From Diospyros lotus (Eukaryota; Streptophyta; Magnoliopsida; Ericales; Ebenaceae): 64,000 nt of DNA. The stretch spans positions 20,544,433 through 20,608,432 of the forward strand of contig NC_068347.1 in the NCBI RefSeq assembly GCF_014633365.1. The letters are read 5' to 3'. This document shows, one piece after another, positions 1-12,111 of the stretch (position 1 is its first letter; each line of letters begins with the position of its first letter). The notes under the pieces were generated by a model, which was not told where the DNA came from, did not search any database, and was given only the letters and a program-made list of their open reading frames with translations. Both the position numbers and the translations under genes were made by a program.

Positions 1-167
1 AAGAAACGAGTTTGGTAAACTCAAACCGTATGGAGACATAAGCTATGAATGACTAAGGACTAAAGAATGGTATTTAGGACATTGCAATCGGAAGTCATTC
101 TTAATAGTGGTGATACAATTATCACGGATCAAATTTCGAGGACGAAATTTATTAAAGGGGGGGAGAA
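1..167 (+). mobile_element. 3' internal end of family A Gypsy element, with polypurine tract
   Basis: This is the last stretch of the internal domain of an LTR retrotransposon whose body lies left of the window. It contains the phrase GAGGACGAAATTT, typical of the end of plant Tekay/Del-type Gypsy elements, then a purine run at about 154-167 directly before the LTR start TGTAATG at 168. The purine run would prime plus-strand DNA synthesis. No intact ORF remains. The plus orientation follows from the order purine tract, then LTR. Confidence 0.85.
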
Positions 168-2591
168 TGTAATGCCCGGGAAATTATTAAGAATATAAAT
201 GATATTTAATGAAGGGTATAACTGGAATTATCGAAAGAATAAGGCTATAAGACACACACTAACGCAATCTTAGATGATTAAATCAGTCGGAGGGAGTAAC
301 CCGGACCTTAGATAGCTAAATAAAATTGTACAGTATCGACAAGTGATTCGAATTATGATTTTTAGTGATGAAAGAAGTGGGGTCGGGAACAGTTTTCGGT
401 ACAGCTGTCGACCGGGCTGAGAAAACCGAATCGACGTAGGAAACGTCCAGAAAATCAACGGAGCATGTCAAGGACTAGTATTTAATGTGTAGAACAACCC
501 TTAAGCGATTTCGGGTTGAATCAAATGGATTTAAGGTCAATTTGACCAATCGGGCCTAAGTGTAATTTTCTAATTTTACCCGAGGGAGGTCAAAACGGTA
601 ATTTTTCAGGAGTTTTGAGGGTCTAATGAGATGTACTAAACTTGCGGGACATGGTGATATAATTGGATTTATTAGGAGTGTTAAGGAAGGGGCCAAATTG
701 AGAATTGATGAAATCAGGGGGGCTAAAGTGCAAATTAACAAAAGGTGCACAGTGTGAACGCAAGAAGGATTTCGGCCGCCGCCTTCCGCCGCACGTGGAG
801 GTCGTTTCAGGCGATGGGACGGCCGAGGGTGGTTCGGGGGAGGTAGTATCCGGCGCTAGGAAGCTTGTAAGCCAAGCCTCGGTCGCTGATTAGCCGGAAT
901 TTGGCCGGAGGTTCGCTATAAAAACCTAGGTTTTGGCCGAAAATTAACATTCAAATTTCTCGCGATGGGGAGCAAATCGAAGGGAGTGGTTAAGGGGCTT
1001 TTGCTCCTTACATCGATCAGAAGGGTTCTGGAGCATTTGGAGCATTTTCGTCAAGGTTTGGAGGCTGTTCGAAGAAACGAGGCGGTCCGCCTCGCCGGAC
1101 CTGCAACTGGCCGTTTGGGCCATTTTCCGGCGAGCTTTCGGCCTAAAAGTGGTGCCGTTGGGATCGAATCATCGAGGTCTTGAAGGGGGTGTGCTCAGAT
1201 CGGTCATCGGAGGGGTCGTCGCCGGCGGGTCTTGAGGAAGAAGACGACGCGCGTGGCTGCACGCGCCAGCCTCCACGCGCAGCCACGCGCAGGGCGCGTG
1301 AGAGCGCGTGCGAAGGGCTATTTTGGTAATTTTAATTCCAATATTTTTATTTAATTATTCTAGGAATTATTGTGTTGAAATATTTCGGAAAATAGTTGAA
1401 GAAATAATTATTTTGGAATTAACGAGGAGAAAGTTGGGAGAAAATAGAGAAAATTATGGAAAATTGAGGAAAATGGATTTTAATGCTTCCTTAATTAAAT
1501 ATGGTGTTTAGGAAGTATTATGGCTCGAGGTTGAGTATAAGTTCAAACATTTGGGATTTGGCACGCAAATCGAGGCGCTACACGAGGGTCGAGGCAATCT
1601 GAATACATTCAAGGTGAGTGGTTTGATTCCAACTTTTCCTTGTCTTGGAAGTGTTTTTAGGTGCTTGTGGTGAGTTCTAGTGAGCGGTTATACCCTCCTA
1701 GACATAGATTGTTTTACAAGGCTTTTGCTTATGATCATTGTGTCGATATTTGCTACATTGCATTAACTGTTTTATTTTAAAATGTTGGTGCATGGCGTGT
1801 AAATTTTCATATCATTTAATTGCATCGTTGGGTCCGTATGGGGCGGGATGGGGTCTACTTGAGATTGGGACAATGTTAATCCAGGTGAACGGGTGTCACA
1901 CTGGGGCACTCGAGGGAATAATGTTAAACCAGGTGAACGGGTGTTACGACGGTGCACTCGAGGGATTAACGTTGGACCAGGTGAACGTGTGTCACAGTCG
2001 GGCATTCGAGGGATTAAGTATGTCAAGGTGATATCTCGAGTTAGACGTGTCTTGCATATTTACGTTTGTCTGAGTATGCCATGCTCGTGTGTCTCCCATG
2101 CATTGTATGAACTGTTTTATGCCGTCACTTAGATGTTTATCATCTAACTTGGGCTATGCCTCTGGAACGTTTAATGTTCTAGCCAGAAACTACTGCGAGG
2201 GCAAGGGTGTGGCCGGTTGAGGGCCAATGGTGCTTAGTTTGTTAAGTCGCTGTAACGTTTGGAGGATTTAATATGCATTTCAAGTTATAAATGAACAGTT
2301 GTATATAGCAACTTTATCATTTGATCTGTATTACGTATTTTGCTATAAAAATAAAATGTAAGATCTATGGTGTTTTGGTATTAGTGTATCCGCTGCGTTG
2401 TATTAAGACTCGTTTAGTTTAAGATTATTGATCTTGATAGTTAAACGGGCAAGACTGGGGTTCGCGGGGTTTTGTTTCTGCATGTGAAGATTGTTCTTGA
2501 AATACCGCGCGTGTTGAATTTAAAAGAAAAAAAAAAAAGAAATCCCGGGAATACCCTTATAGTGACATGCCCGGCGAGACGGGGTGTTACA
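168..2591 (+). mobile_element. 3' LTR of family A Gypsy (Tekay-like) element
   Basis: A 2424-bp LTR starting TGTAATGCCC and ending GGGTGTTACA, immediately after a polypurine tract. A TATA box (CTATAAAA) lies at 916-923, and a CG-rich stretch follows at 1190-1320. A 48-bp tandem repeat occupies 1881-2024. Copies of the same family occur at 23156-25422 (plus) and 33579-36030 (minus), and a shorter relative sits at 2778-3398. The right flank begins CTTCA, which should be the target-site duplication, but its partner is outside the window. Short ORFs inside are not coding: they follow repeat periodicity or high GC. Confidence 0.9.
1881..2024 (+). repeat. 48-bp tandem repeat, three units, in family A LTR
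   Basis: Three contiguous imperfect units start at 1881, 1929 and 1977, each beginning CCAGGTGAACG and carrying a CGAGGG core. The unit length is a multiple of three, so several frames stay open on both strands. The same array occurs at 24644-24787 in G and inverted at about 34146-34292 in K, so it belongs to the LTR family. Confidence 0.9.
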
Positions 2592-2777
2592 CTTCACACA
2601 CATAAATACATATATTATATGTTAGAACTTGGCCTTTACTCATTTCCTGGCATAATATATATATATATATATATTTGTTAAAGAATTCTATCCTAGCCCA
2701 CCACACACACTTCACCCACATAAATATATATATATATATTATACATTCACAACTCTTGGGCACCACACATAGTCTAT
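2592..2777. other. AT-rich spacer between two LTRs
   Basis: No gene. It holds (TA)n runs near 2652 and 2730 and two similar phrases (an ACTTCAC-containing segment followed by CACATAAAT and TA repeats), suggesting a local duplication. It is probably part of the sequence that the family A element entered. Confidence 0.5.
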
Positions 2778-3398
2778 TGTAATACCCCCTGATTTCATTC
2801 ACAGCACACAGATACATATACACGTATATATATAATTTATATAATATACTATGCATAATATATAATTTATTAAAATTATTATAAAATCTTCAATTAAATT
2901 ATTAATCCCACTTTATGCATTACATAATTGCAATTATATCTTCAAATATTAAATTAATAATCATTGAGATACTTAAAACCCAAAATTAATAACTTAAGAA
3001 TTACTCGATAAGTATGTTTTTTCCCCAGCACCTTCACAAGACCCTTGTTTCATCCCGAAACCGTTTCAGGGTTGATCTTTATGCAAAACCGGAGCTTTCT
3101 CAGGGTTCCGTTGACTTTCCGGAAGTCCCCTACGATAATTCAATTTTTTAGCATGAATCATAACTGTACCAAAAATCATTCCCGATCTAATTTCTTTTGA
3201 CACCTAAAATCATGCCTAGAATCTCTCATCGATACTATTCATTTTCCTTAAATATCTAGGGTCCGAGGTACTCCCTTTGGTCGATTTGATCGCTTAAAGC
3301 TATGTTAGTGTACCCTATAGCCTCATTCTTTTGATAATTCCACTTATATCCTTCGTAAAATTCTATTTATAACCTCAATAATTTCTCGGGTATTACAA
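2778..3398 (-). mobile_element. Short, diverged minus-strand LTR related to family A
   Basis: The segment begins TGTAATACCCC and ends GGGTATTACA. Read on the minus strand, about 3050-3398 aligns by eye with the 5' end of the family A LTR (compare 35690-36030 in K): the same order of motifs, including the GGTCCG region and the final TATTACA. The remaining part, 2778-3050, is AT-rich and unmatched. At 621 bp it is either a shortened copy or a related short-LTR family. No clear target-site duplication was found. Confidence 0.65.
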
Positions 3399-3471
3399 CT
3401 CTCGTCTAGCAAGGATTTATCACAACTTTGAATGAGAAAACCCTTGGCCATAAATACCTTATTTATAGGCT

Positions 3472-3690
3472 TTGAAAACTTGGCCACCAAGTAAGTCACA
3501 TTACATTACAATATTTCATAATCATTTCAAATCTTTTCCAAATTTTCCAAAATATTCCAATCATTTCAAATCTTCTAAAATCTTCTCTAATCATTCCAAA
3601 TCTTCTAAGATTCTCTACAATCATTCTTATCTGAATCAAATCATATTCAAATAAAATCTTATCCAAATCAAATCTAATCAAATCTTATCT
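3472..3690. repeat. Degenerate CAAATCTT-type short repeat
   Basis: Words of the form ATCATTTCAAATCTTCT recur irregularly, giving a low-complexity TC/A-rich tract directly left of the 30-bp array. The ORFs here on both strands follow this composition and are not genes. Confidence 0.6.
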
Positions 3691-3705
3691 TATCTCTAAA
3701 GTCAT

Positions 3706-4170
3706 CATGACACTTCATCTTATCTCTAACTTCATCATGAGCCTTTATCTTATCTCCAAAGTCATCATGAGCCTTCATCTTATCTCTAACGTCATCATGA
3801 GCCTTCATCTTATCTCCAAAGTCATCATGAGCCTCCATCTTATCTCTAACGTCATCATGAGCCTTTATCTAATCTCCAATGTCATCATTAGCTTTCATCT
3901 TATCTCTAACATCATCATGAACCTTTATCTTATCTCTAAAGTCATTATGAGGCTTTATCCTTATCTCTAAGGTTATTATGAGGATTTTTCTTATCTCTAA
4001 AGTCATCATGTAGCTTCATTCTTAGCTTTAAAATCATCATGAGGTTTTATTTTTATCTCTAAATTCATCATGTAGCTTCATTCTTATCTCTAAAGTCATC
4101 ATACAACTTCATCCTTATCTCTAAAATCATTATGCAACTTCATCCTTATCTCTAAAATCATCATGAGTTT
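3706..4170. repeat. 30-bp tandem repeat array, about 15 copies, in LTR D
   Basis: Imperfect 30-bp units carry the core CTTATCTCTAA followed by GTCATCATGAG. The left half is nearly regular and the right half has drifted in length and sequence. The array lies upstream of the minus-strand TATA near 3465, so it sits in U3. The unit is a multiple of three, giving an open frame at 3707-3970 with a 10-residue repeating peptide, which I treat as a by-product. Confidence 0.9.
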
Positions 4171-4333
4171 TTTCCTGAATCTCCCAAATGCCTCTAGGAA
4201 AAAGGTTTCAAGAATTATACTTTTGCACTTAGACTCCTTTCAACTTGGTCCCAAGCAATTTTTTAATTGCACTTATGCCCCTAGAGAAAGGATTTATTAT
4301 GCTAATACCCTAAGATTTTAGGTAAGTTACCTT

Positions 4334-5773
4334 TGTTAGAAACCAGTCGATCACGTAGTTTCGATTCTGCTTTATTCAATTCGTAGAGTCGCAAGCGCAA
4401 ACTCCTCCAAGTCGGTCCACACGATCGACCCTTTCCATGAACGCCTCAAGTAGTGCTAGCAACCCTAGGTGCCTCTTGAGAGAGATCCAAATTTCTTCTC
4501 ATTTTCCAGCTTCTTAAGCGGCATATTTATAGAGTTAAAAACCCTGATAGTGCCTTGGAAAACCCTTAAACAATTTAGGCCCGGCCCTTAATCACATTGG
4601 GCTGAATCTCTCTTTTAAATTGTGGAACGGGCTCGACCTAAGTGTGTGACCCCTTAGGTCCACCATTGGGCTAGATGTAGGGCCAATTCCATTGGGCTAT
4701 ATGAAGGCCCAACTTATTAGATTAATTAAACTCTTTAATTAAACTTATGGGCTTTTTAATTAACACATCTCATGGGCTTCTTAATTAAACTCTTTAATTA
4801 ATAGTTTTAGAATTAATCAATTTAATTCTAATACCCTACATATCATGGTTAACGTCTAGCAACATGCCAGGAATACCTAGTCAATGATGAAAAAATACGA
4901 AACTTTTCAATTGCAATTATCGTGTAGTAAAATCCTTTCATCAATCTATGTCCTGATTGAATTAAGGGTATGGTTTTATGATGAAACCCTAATCATTCAA
5001 TAACTATATATCCATTCCAGATTTATGACTTCATAGGTGAAATCAAAACACCTTTTGATTTCCACCTCACCTTAGCCAAGGATTTCCTCAGTCATGAAAT
5101 CATCGGAATACATATGACATCTTCTCATCTTATCGATAAGTGATGAATCCTATTTCGATATTCACAAGCCTTCATATGTGATAAGGTTACGCCCAGTGAT
5201 AATTTGTTAATGACTCCATTAGAATCCAAAAAGAACAAAAGTGCAACCAGTCAAATATAAGACTACCATGATGTCTCAAGTTTAAGGATCAATCTGCACT
5301 ATTGTAACACATGAATTCCAATTCGACATTAAATAATAACCATTAGGAATTCTGTAGCGGGTCAGTTTAGTGTACTTATTCTTATAATAAGCACCCACAT
5401 ATATGCACTAGTGTCCTCACACCAATGTCCATGAAACGAGACATTCTCCTAATTGAGCATGCATCATATGTGTTAGTCTATCCGAGTTATTAATGTCCAA
5501 TCCTAATAACTCTATGACTAGGAACATTTAAGATCAAGATTTGAAAGGAATATGTTTCATGATCGTCATCTCTATGCGCGACCATATTCCATGAGCCTAT
5601 TTGATCTATGGACTTTGTCAAGTATGGATTACAATAAATAATGATGACAACCATCAATGACAAATAAAAATATAATGCCTTGCTATAACAATTGATTGAA
5701 GATAAAGAATCAAAATGTAAAGTATGATCAATTACATGTAAATATAATTGACTTGTGGGGCATAACTCTAACA
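4334..5773 (-). mobile_element. Solo LTR, Copia-type, inserted in D
   Basis: A 1440-bp segment with TGTTAG...CTAACA ends. The flanking 5-mers are ACCTT (4329-4333) and ACATT (5774-5778), a duplication with one mismatch. Read on the minus strand it has the LTR order: TGTTAGAGTTATGCCC start, long U3, TATA (CTATAAATATG) near 4530, a splice-free leader, a polyadenylation-like AATAAA near 4370, and the end CTAACA. No internal domain adjoins it, so it is a solo LTR. The superfamily is inferred from the terminal style only. Confidence 0.8.
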
Positions 5774-5915
5774 ACATTTTTACCTGAACTTCTGTATTTA
5801 CGATTTTGCCTCTAGTTTAGAAACTCCACTTTTATTTCAAGACTTTCATAATTCTTTAAAATGTGCTATTTCCTCAAGCCAAACTTACTTAACACTACGA
5901 AATACAGGGTATTAC

Positions 5916-6325
5916 ATATATTTTGACCTTACTTAAGCTATATGTTGGAAATATTTAATGTGGTGTTGAGAAGTCTAAAATGAATGGAATTTATGTGTAT
6001 GGAATAATCATAGGGAAGTGAATTTATATGATAGTTAACAAGTTAAGGTAATGGAAATTTAAGTTATTCAAAAGTCAAAAGAAAGGAAGGAAAAAGTGTT
6101 GAAAGGTCAAAAGAGTGAGTGTGGAAAATTCAAAAGAAATTAGAGTGAAAGAGTCAAGATTGGTGGGCTTAAACTGAAAGAAGTGGGTTGTCGGTTGGAT
6201 GTGTGTGTGTGTATATATATATATACATATAGAATTTACATTATATTTAAAAGAATTATGCAGGGGTAAAATTGGGAAAGGGAAAGGTTTAAGAATAGGT
6301 ATTTTAGCAAATTTGGGGAGCTTGG
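5916..6325 (+). mobile_element. Element C 5' LTR, left part
   Basis: This aligns with 26099 onward of the 3' LTR (shared phrases such as ATATGTTGGAAATATTTAAT). It is cut on the left by D and on the right by B. It contains a GT/TA microsatellite at about 6200-6230. The final five bases, CTTGG (6321-6325), are the target-site copy duplicated by B. Confidence 0.9.
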
Positions 6326-8514
6326 TGTGACGACCCAGAATTTCCAGGATCTTTTATTTATAATTAGATAATAACTCAACCGCACAGGCTGGAATTTTGT
6401 CCCATTAATATATAACAGCAGAAGCAAATTAAATATAAATACACCTCTCAAGGGCATTTCCTTACATAATAAAGCATCAATTAATCAAATACAGCATATA
6501 CATTATCGGAGCCCCTGATCACAACTCACACCCCAAGGATCTTTTCGGTTGGGATTGCCCTGTACACATAGAATCCAAAGAAAAGAATAGCAATCGCCAT
6601 AACAACTATTCCCGAGCACCATTCTTCTCAACCTGGAATGATGGTGAAACAAAGTGAGCCACGAGGTTCTACAAGCATAATAGGAGAAATATGGTAAGGC
6701 TAGGAATAAATCTCTCACACTGAATACCACCCATCAAACGCCATGATGGAAATCAAAGTGCCATGCCATGCCATGCATTGCATTGCATTGCAACATTCAG
6801 CCATTGACATAAATAAATAAACCAATGCACATATTGGCAGTCCTTGGTGCCCACGTAAGAAATGGACAATCTGGCACCCAAGTCCTGGCATACAAACCTA
6901 CTGTAACCACAAACTGGCTAGCATAAGTCATATGAGCTCGAGGCCCTAGCTAGCGAAGATATATGAGCCCAAGGCCCTGGCTAGCAAAGATATATGAGCC
7001 TAAGGCCCTGGCTAGCATAGATGAATAATATCGTAACCATGTAATGCAATAAGTAATAAATGCAATGGCTTCTGCAGCATTGACATGATGACAAGACCCT
7101 CATAAGCCAAGAATCAGGCCATGCTATGCCCACATAGGTCTTCACACAAGTGAATGCTCTATATGCATATGCTCGCCTAACATACACAAGTCAGCACTCA
7201 GCAGGCCAACCGTGTTATGCCAATGCTCACACGCCCAACACATACAGGCATGATTTCGAGTAAATGCAAACCCAGTCCCATGCACTTCAATGCCATGCAA
7301 TATGTCACATAATGGCAAAGCCGGTCGGTAGTGACCAGGCATCAGTCGACAATCTGTGGCTAGGGATCAACCAGTCGATAGCCGTCCGTGGCTCGGTCGA
7401 CAGTTTGCTTCCGCATCACCAAATAGTTAACACCTCACCTCACCGATCGACAGCTCATGCCTCCTGTTATCAGGAGTCACACTCGTGGGAAACCATAACC
7501 ACAACTAAATCCTGCCAATCTCTAGGAACCTAGCCCCAGATCAAGTTCGGCATCATTCTCAAAGAAATAGAGGTGATACAATACCCCGTAGGCACACAAT
7601 AAATAAAATCTCAGCGAGTCGCATATTTAATTTAAATTAACTCATACTAATAAAATCCTCAATTCATTTAATTAATACACAAAATCGAATTGAATTAAGA
7701 AAAGACATGGAATTCATAACACGGAAGAGGCTCACAAAAGATGTAAGGAGCTTGCCTCTATTTAGCAAGTTTCAGTGTTTTCACGCCCACACGCCGCTAT
7801 TTCAATTTATGCTGCAAATTAAATTCTAACAGTGTAAGAAATTATCAATACACTCTTCTCTACTCACCTAGCTAATTAAACTTCAATTAAACTACATTTA
7901 ATCCTGAATTTCTCCTAAATGTTCCCACTTTTGTGTGCCTTCCCCTATTCTTATTTTGCTCTCTGCTACTGCTCGAATTGAAGCCCCGAAGATAGCTGAA
8001 TTCGGCTTTAAAACTGCAAAAGAATGGGTAACTCAGCGCGCGCCACATGGCCATGGTTGGCTACCCCCGCCTTACCCCAAAACAACGTCGTTTTGGGGCT
8101 AGGCTGCTGATTAAAATTAACATTTCTCCCTAACCGTGTGCTTGCTCCCAGCCCAGCTCGAATCCGTGACCATCTCACCTAGTAGCTCCTTCACTATATA
8201 TATGCACATAATTAATTTTAAAGTAACCCCCCAACCAAGTTTTGGTAATTACACCTAAACCCCATAACTTTTAGAAATCAACACATATAGCCCATACAAT
8301 AATAACACTTATACCCCAGAAATTCAAAAAATTAAATAATTTAATACTTCCCCTTAAATGCCCAAATATTCAACAATCACCTTATATGCGATAATTAGTA
8401 ATTATTAACTGTCCACTAAATTATTCAAATCCACACAATTCCAATAAATCAAAAATCACTTCAAATGCAGCAATTAATACTTATTAACTACTCCCAAATT
8501 ACCAGGATGTTACA
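6326..8514 (-). mobile_element. Element B 3' LTR
   Basis: A 2189-bp copy running TGTGACGACCC to GATGTTACA on the plus strand. It contains a three-copy repeat with GAGCCxxAGGCCCTxGCTAGC (about 6930-7020), a CCATG/CATTG microsatellite at 6760-6795 and a GTCGAC-rich patch at 7320-7455. The matching right copy starts at 12112. Confidence 0.92.
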
Positions 8515-11500
8515 GTCTCCTCCCCGTAATAAAATTTCGTCCTCAAAATTCTCACTGGTTAGCTCAAACCACTTAGGAAGACACACATATTCTAAAGAAT
8601 TAGTCCACTCAATTAGCATTCACCCTGTATCAACGAGGTAAGTTCGAATCCAACATTATCTCCAAAATATTCCATATTGTCATTTTCTAGTATTCCCACA
8701 TATTCAAGTCCACTAAGTACCCCACTTTGGCTTAACACACTAACACATCTCCATAATCCATCACTTTATTTGGCCACGTTATGATCATTAGCACCTTAAC
8801 CTACACAAGGGTCATTAACAATTACATTAGGTGACATTAGTAAAGCATCCCCATTATAATTTCATAATCCAAATATCATTTGAAGGTTACCTCATGCCTG
8901 CATCACACTCTCAATTGGTCACATCCCTACCACGCATTAATCTAGGGACATGTTCAGAACACAGGGGTATAAGATCCGAGTGATGACCTTACTCACCACA
9001 TACCTATTTCAAAGATCACCTAGGGGAAAATTAAATCCTCATCTAACATATTTGCATTTGCAAATGAATTCTTGCTTCTTGATTTTTCCCTATATCTTCC
9101 ACACTCCCTGCGACAATCCATTGTACATATACTATAACAGCAACCTACTCAGTTTAGTGAACACTTGAGGTAGAAAACGCCTCAAGCCCACTTCTCACCT
9201 ATAACACTAGTAAGCAATCTACCAAACATCCTACCTTGTAAACCACTCGATATGGTTGCAGTTAAGCTCGAATGTAACTAGTGAATTTCCCTTGCTAACT
9301 AGTTAAGTCGATATGACACGCGAGACCAAGAGTAGATCTTACCTGAAGATGTTCGGAATGCTTAACCCCTGCAACCCATAAGCGTCATCAACATACTAAC
9401 CCATCCAAACATCATGAGATGAACTACCCTACCCAACCTGGGTAACAGGGTAGTTACACCTAATGATAATGATAACCTCCTCATTCTAAGCGCGATCATC
9501 CTTACACTTTCTTATCTCTTTTTTTTTTCCTTACTCATACAAGATGAATTCATCTCAAGAAACAATCTTGGACAAGTTCATAGTCAACGGACTCAAGCAA
9601 TAATTCATTGTTAGCCTTGGCTTCCGGCCTAGAAGGTAACTCTTCCCAAAAATGCACCTGGATATTCCTTCATGTCCTAACATACTCTCTACACTCGTTC
9701 AAACTCAACACCTTTGAGTTTCCACTATCAGTATAACCATCAATGATTGCCTTAGGGGGATTACCTAGACCTCATCAATTAGGTCCCATTCACTCGATCG
9801 TCCATTTTTTGTAATATCTAGCTATACTAATCACTGGGATAATAACTCCCCACTTAGAGTTACACTGGTATTCCAAATCTTTATCCTTTGTGAGTTATCA
9901 GTAGCATAGTTCGGCCTCATCGCCACCACAGTACTTATTCCACATCCAGGTAACTGTGCAAACATCACATGACAACCATCCTTAAATCGCAGTTAAGCCT
10001 TTCAGGCACAAAACTTTCAATTCATTTGATCGTTATTCACAACAATAGACTTCAGCGTTCACATATTTGCATAGCCTATAACCGTACCAACGTATTTCAT
10101 TCCTTAACCCTCGTCCAATTCTAATACCATTAATTCGGTATCACATTTCAATATTCAGTGGTGTAGCTAATTACTTCAATTCCATCCTTGGATATAAACT
10201 ACCACTAGGTACATACATGAATAACCCATACACGAATTATAGCAAGCTAGGCAATTTAACAAATTATAGCAAGCAAGCTGGGCTACATACATGAGTTTCC
10301 AATTTCACTTGAGATTCGTCTACTTTCCCAGCCAATTGGCTGTTCCACCTGAGAATAATTCACTCTCGGCTATCCAATTTCATCAACTCTTCCTCTCATC
10401 CGTTCTTTCTAACATCGTAGCAACTTGTAAACCTTTGACCACTCTACTCCATCATATTATGTTTGCCTAAGTCCTCAGGCATGCAACATACACATCTAGC
10501 TAGTAATTTCCCTCCCATTGCTACATATAGTAGAGACTGAGCTCTCAACAGAGAACCGATAGATAGGAAGAAAACAAGTAATCGTTCATGACCAGCCAAC
10601 GGTTCCCTTACCCATGGTCGACTGCCTGCTGTGCCTCCTTACTGCCTCACCTATTTTCTTCACAGTTACCCATAAGCATACATGCGTACGCACCTACAAA
10701 TAAGAGTGACTTGGCAAGTCACAATAACATCATGCATCCCGTCCACTCGCACGTGGTCATACACCCTAATCACTTCATAAAATGTTTATGTCCAACCATG
10801 CCTTACTCTTATCAATATGCGCATTAGTACCCACCATGCATTCATAATTTCTTTTATATTGGTAATTTTATCATACCACCATAAGGACCAACATCCTACT
10901 ACGCATCGAAACCACATCGGACAGGCATTATGAGCCGTAACCCCACACACAATTCCCTCAAGCAAATATCTCATGCCCTAGCTCGCTCTAGGCACGCCTT
11001 GTAAACATGTGCCATATATCCATTCAAAACTTTATTCTACATCGTTACATACTCTTACTCACCCAGCTCATATGCATAGGTCATTTCCATCACTTTTGAT
11101 ACAATCCTAGTATAACACAAATATTACGTCTAGGGCTCATACCTCATCGATTCCCATACACATTCCAAGATAACCCACATACTCGTTTACACAAAATTCC
11201 TATTTCTTTATTTTCCACATATACCTTATATAACAGCTATTTACATCCACACCAACAATCAAAAGAAAATACACACGCAAACCTTATTTGACAGTCAACT
11301 TACTATCTTCTCTTTTTACTAACATAGGCAAGCTCCCACTAGGTGGCGCTCCTTCGTCCCCATCGGTGCGGGACGTGGCCTTATCTATCAGGTGTGCCAA
11401 CCCCCATTGCTTCCTACACTGGGAGTGGATCCTGCCAACTCATCCACTGAGTGAGCGGGACCCCACACCACAGCTTCTACAGGATATCCTGTAGAGGATA

Positions 11501-12111
11501 CTCGAAGTCTCCTTGAATCACCCGGGTCCCAAATCTCTGCTTGTTACTCTACAACACGGGAAAACTACTCATAGCAGACCTGAAGAGTCACATCCTCCAT
11601 CAGAATCAAGGTGAGCTACCTTCACTTTTTGTTCATATACTTCCTCATGACAAGCACTTGTTTTTTGGAGTACCCCCACAGGTGCTCATGCATGGTCAAT
11701 AGGAACACTTGATTCATGCGCCACAAGAACCCCATCACGTGTTCCCCATCATGCTGCTTACCACCCATAGTGGGGACTAGTTTGCGCACCCACCGATTCC
11801 AAACTAAGTCCAGTGCCCCCTGATCCGGGTCGGCAGCCCGGAACTCGGTCCTTCTAGATCCATACTAAATAACAAGATACCCTGTAACCTGCACATAAAA
11901 TCAAGTATCGAGCCAATTACCAAATACCTTACTCCTCAACCTAGAATCAAACCCAAATATATATGGTCCCTTACTGGGGTATCCCAACGCAAATCTATAC
12001 CATACTACATACACACTTTTGGGGACACTTCACTTCACTCCCTTCCTATTCTCAACTTAAGGATATGGTCTCTTATTCGGACTCATGTGTACAGGGACGA
12101 CTCATCCCAAC
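8515..12111 (-). mobile_element. Element B internal region, apparently non-coding
   Basis: About 3.6 kb between the two LTRs. The minus-strand purine-rich end (pyrimidine-rich on the plus strand, 8515-8530) and the GAGGACGAAATTT phrase just inside it mark the 3' end. All ORFs are under about 80 codons on either strand, and none shows reverse transcriptase, integrase or gag motifs. The right end (12079-12111) reads on the minus strand as GTTGGGATGAG...CCCTGTACACA, resembling the leader after C's primer site. A T/C-rich stretch lies near 9515-9530. Confidence 0.75.

Larger units (their letters stand above)
3399..5915 (-). mobile_element. Minus-strand Gypsy-type LTR segment D, interrupted by a Copia-type solo LTR
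   Basis: Read on the minus strand, the segment starts TGTAATACCCTG at 5915, and its U3 runs left through 5774, resumes at 4333, crosses a 30-bp tandem array and reaches a TATA box (CTATAAAT) near 3460-3470. The word order, including phrases of the type 'aagtgcaaaagt', is typical of plant Gypsy LTRs. The right end abuts sequence homologous to bases about 55 onward of element C's 3' LTR, so D entered C's 5' LTR. The left end is not resolved, and the rest of D and C's first bases may lie outside the window. Confidence 0.6.

Noticed and set aside
1738..2132. Overlapping ORFs on both strands over the 48-bp repeat (also at 24484-24889 and 33926-34447)
   Set aside because: Open frames follow the 48-bp periodicity and occur on both strands at the same place inside LTRs.
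3707..3970. 87-codon ORF encoding a 10-residue repeating peptide
   Set aside because: It is the translation of the 30-bp LTR array; unit length divisible by three keeps the frame open, and there are no gene signals.
2778..5915. A single 3.1-kb LTR with TGTAATACCC...GGGTATTACA ends
   Set aside because: An internal GGGTATTACA end at 3398 and the family A match of 3050-3398 show that at least two LTRs are joined, and the outer flanks TCTAT/TATAT do not match exactly.
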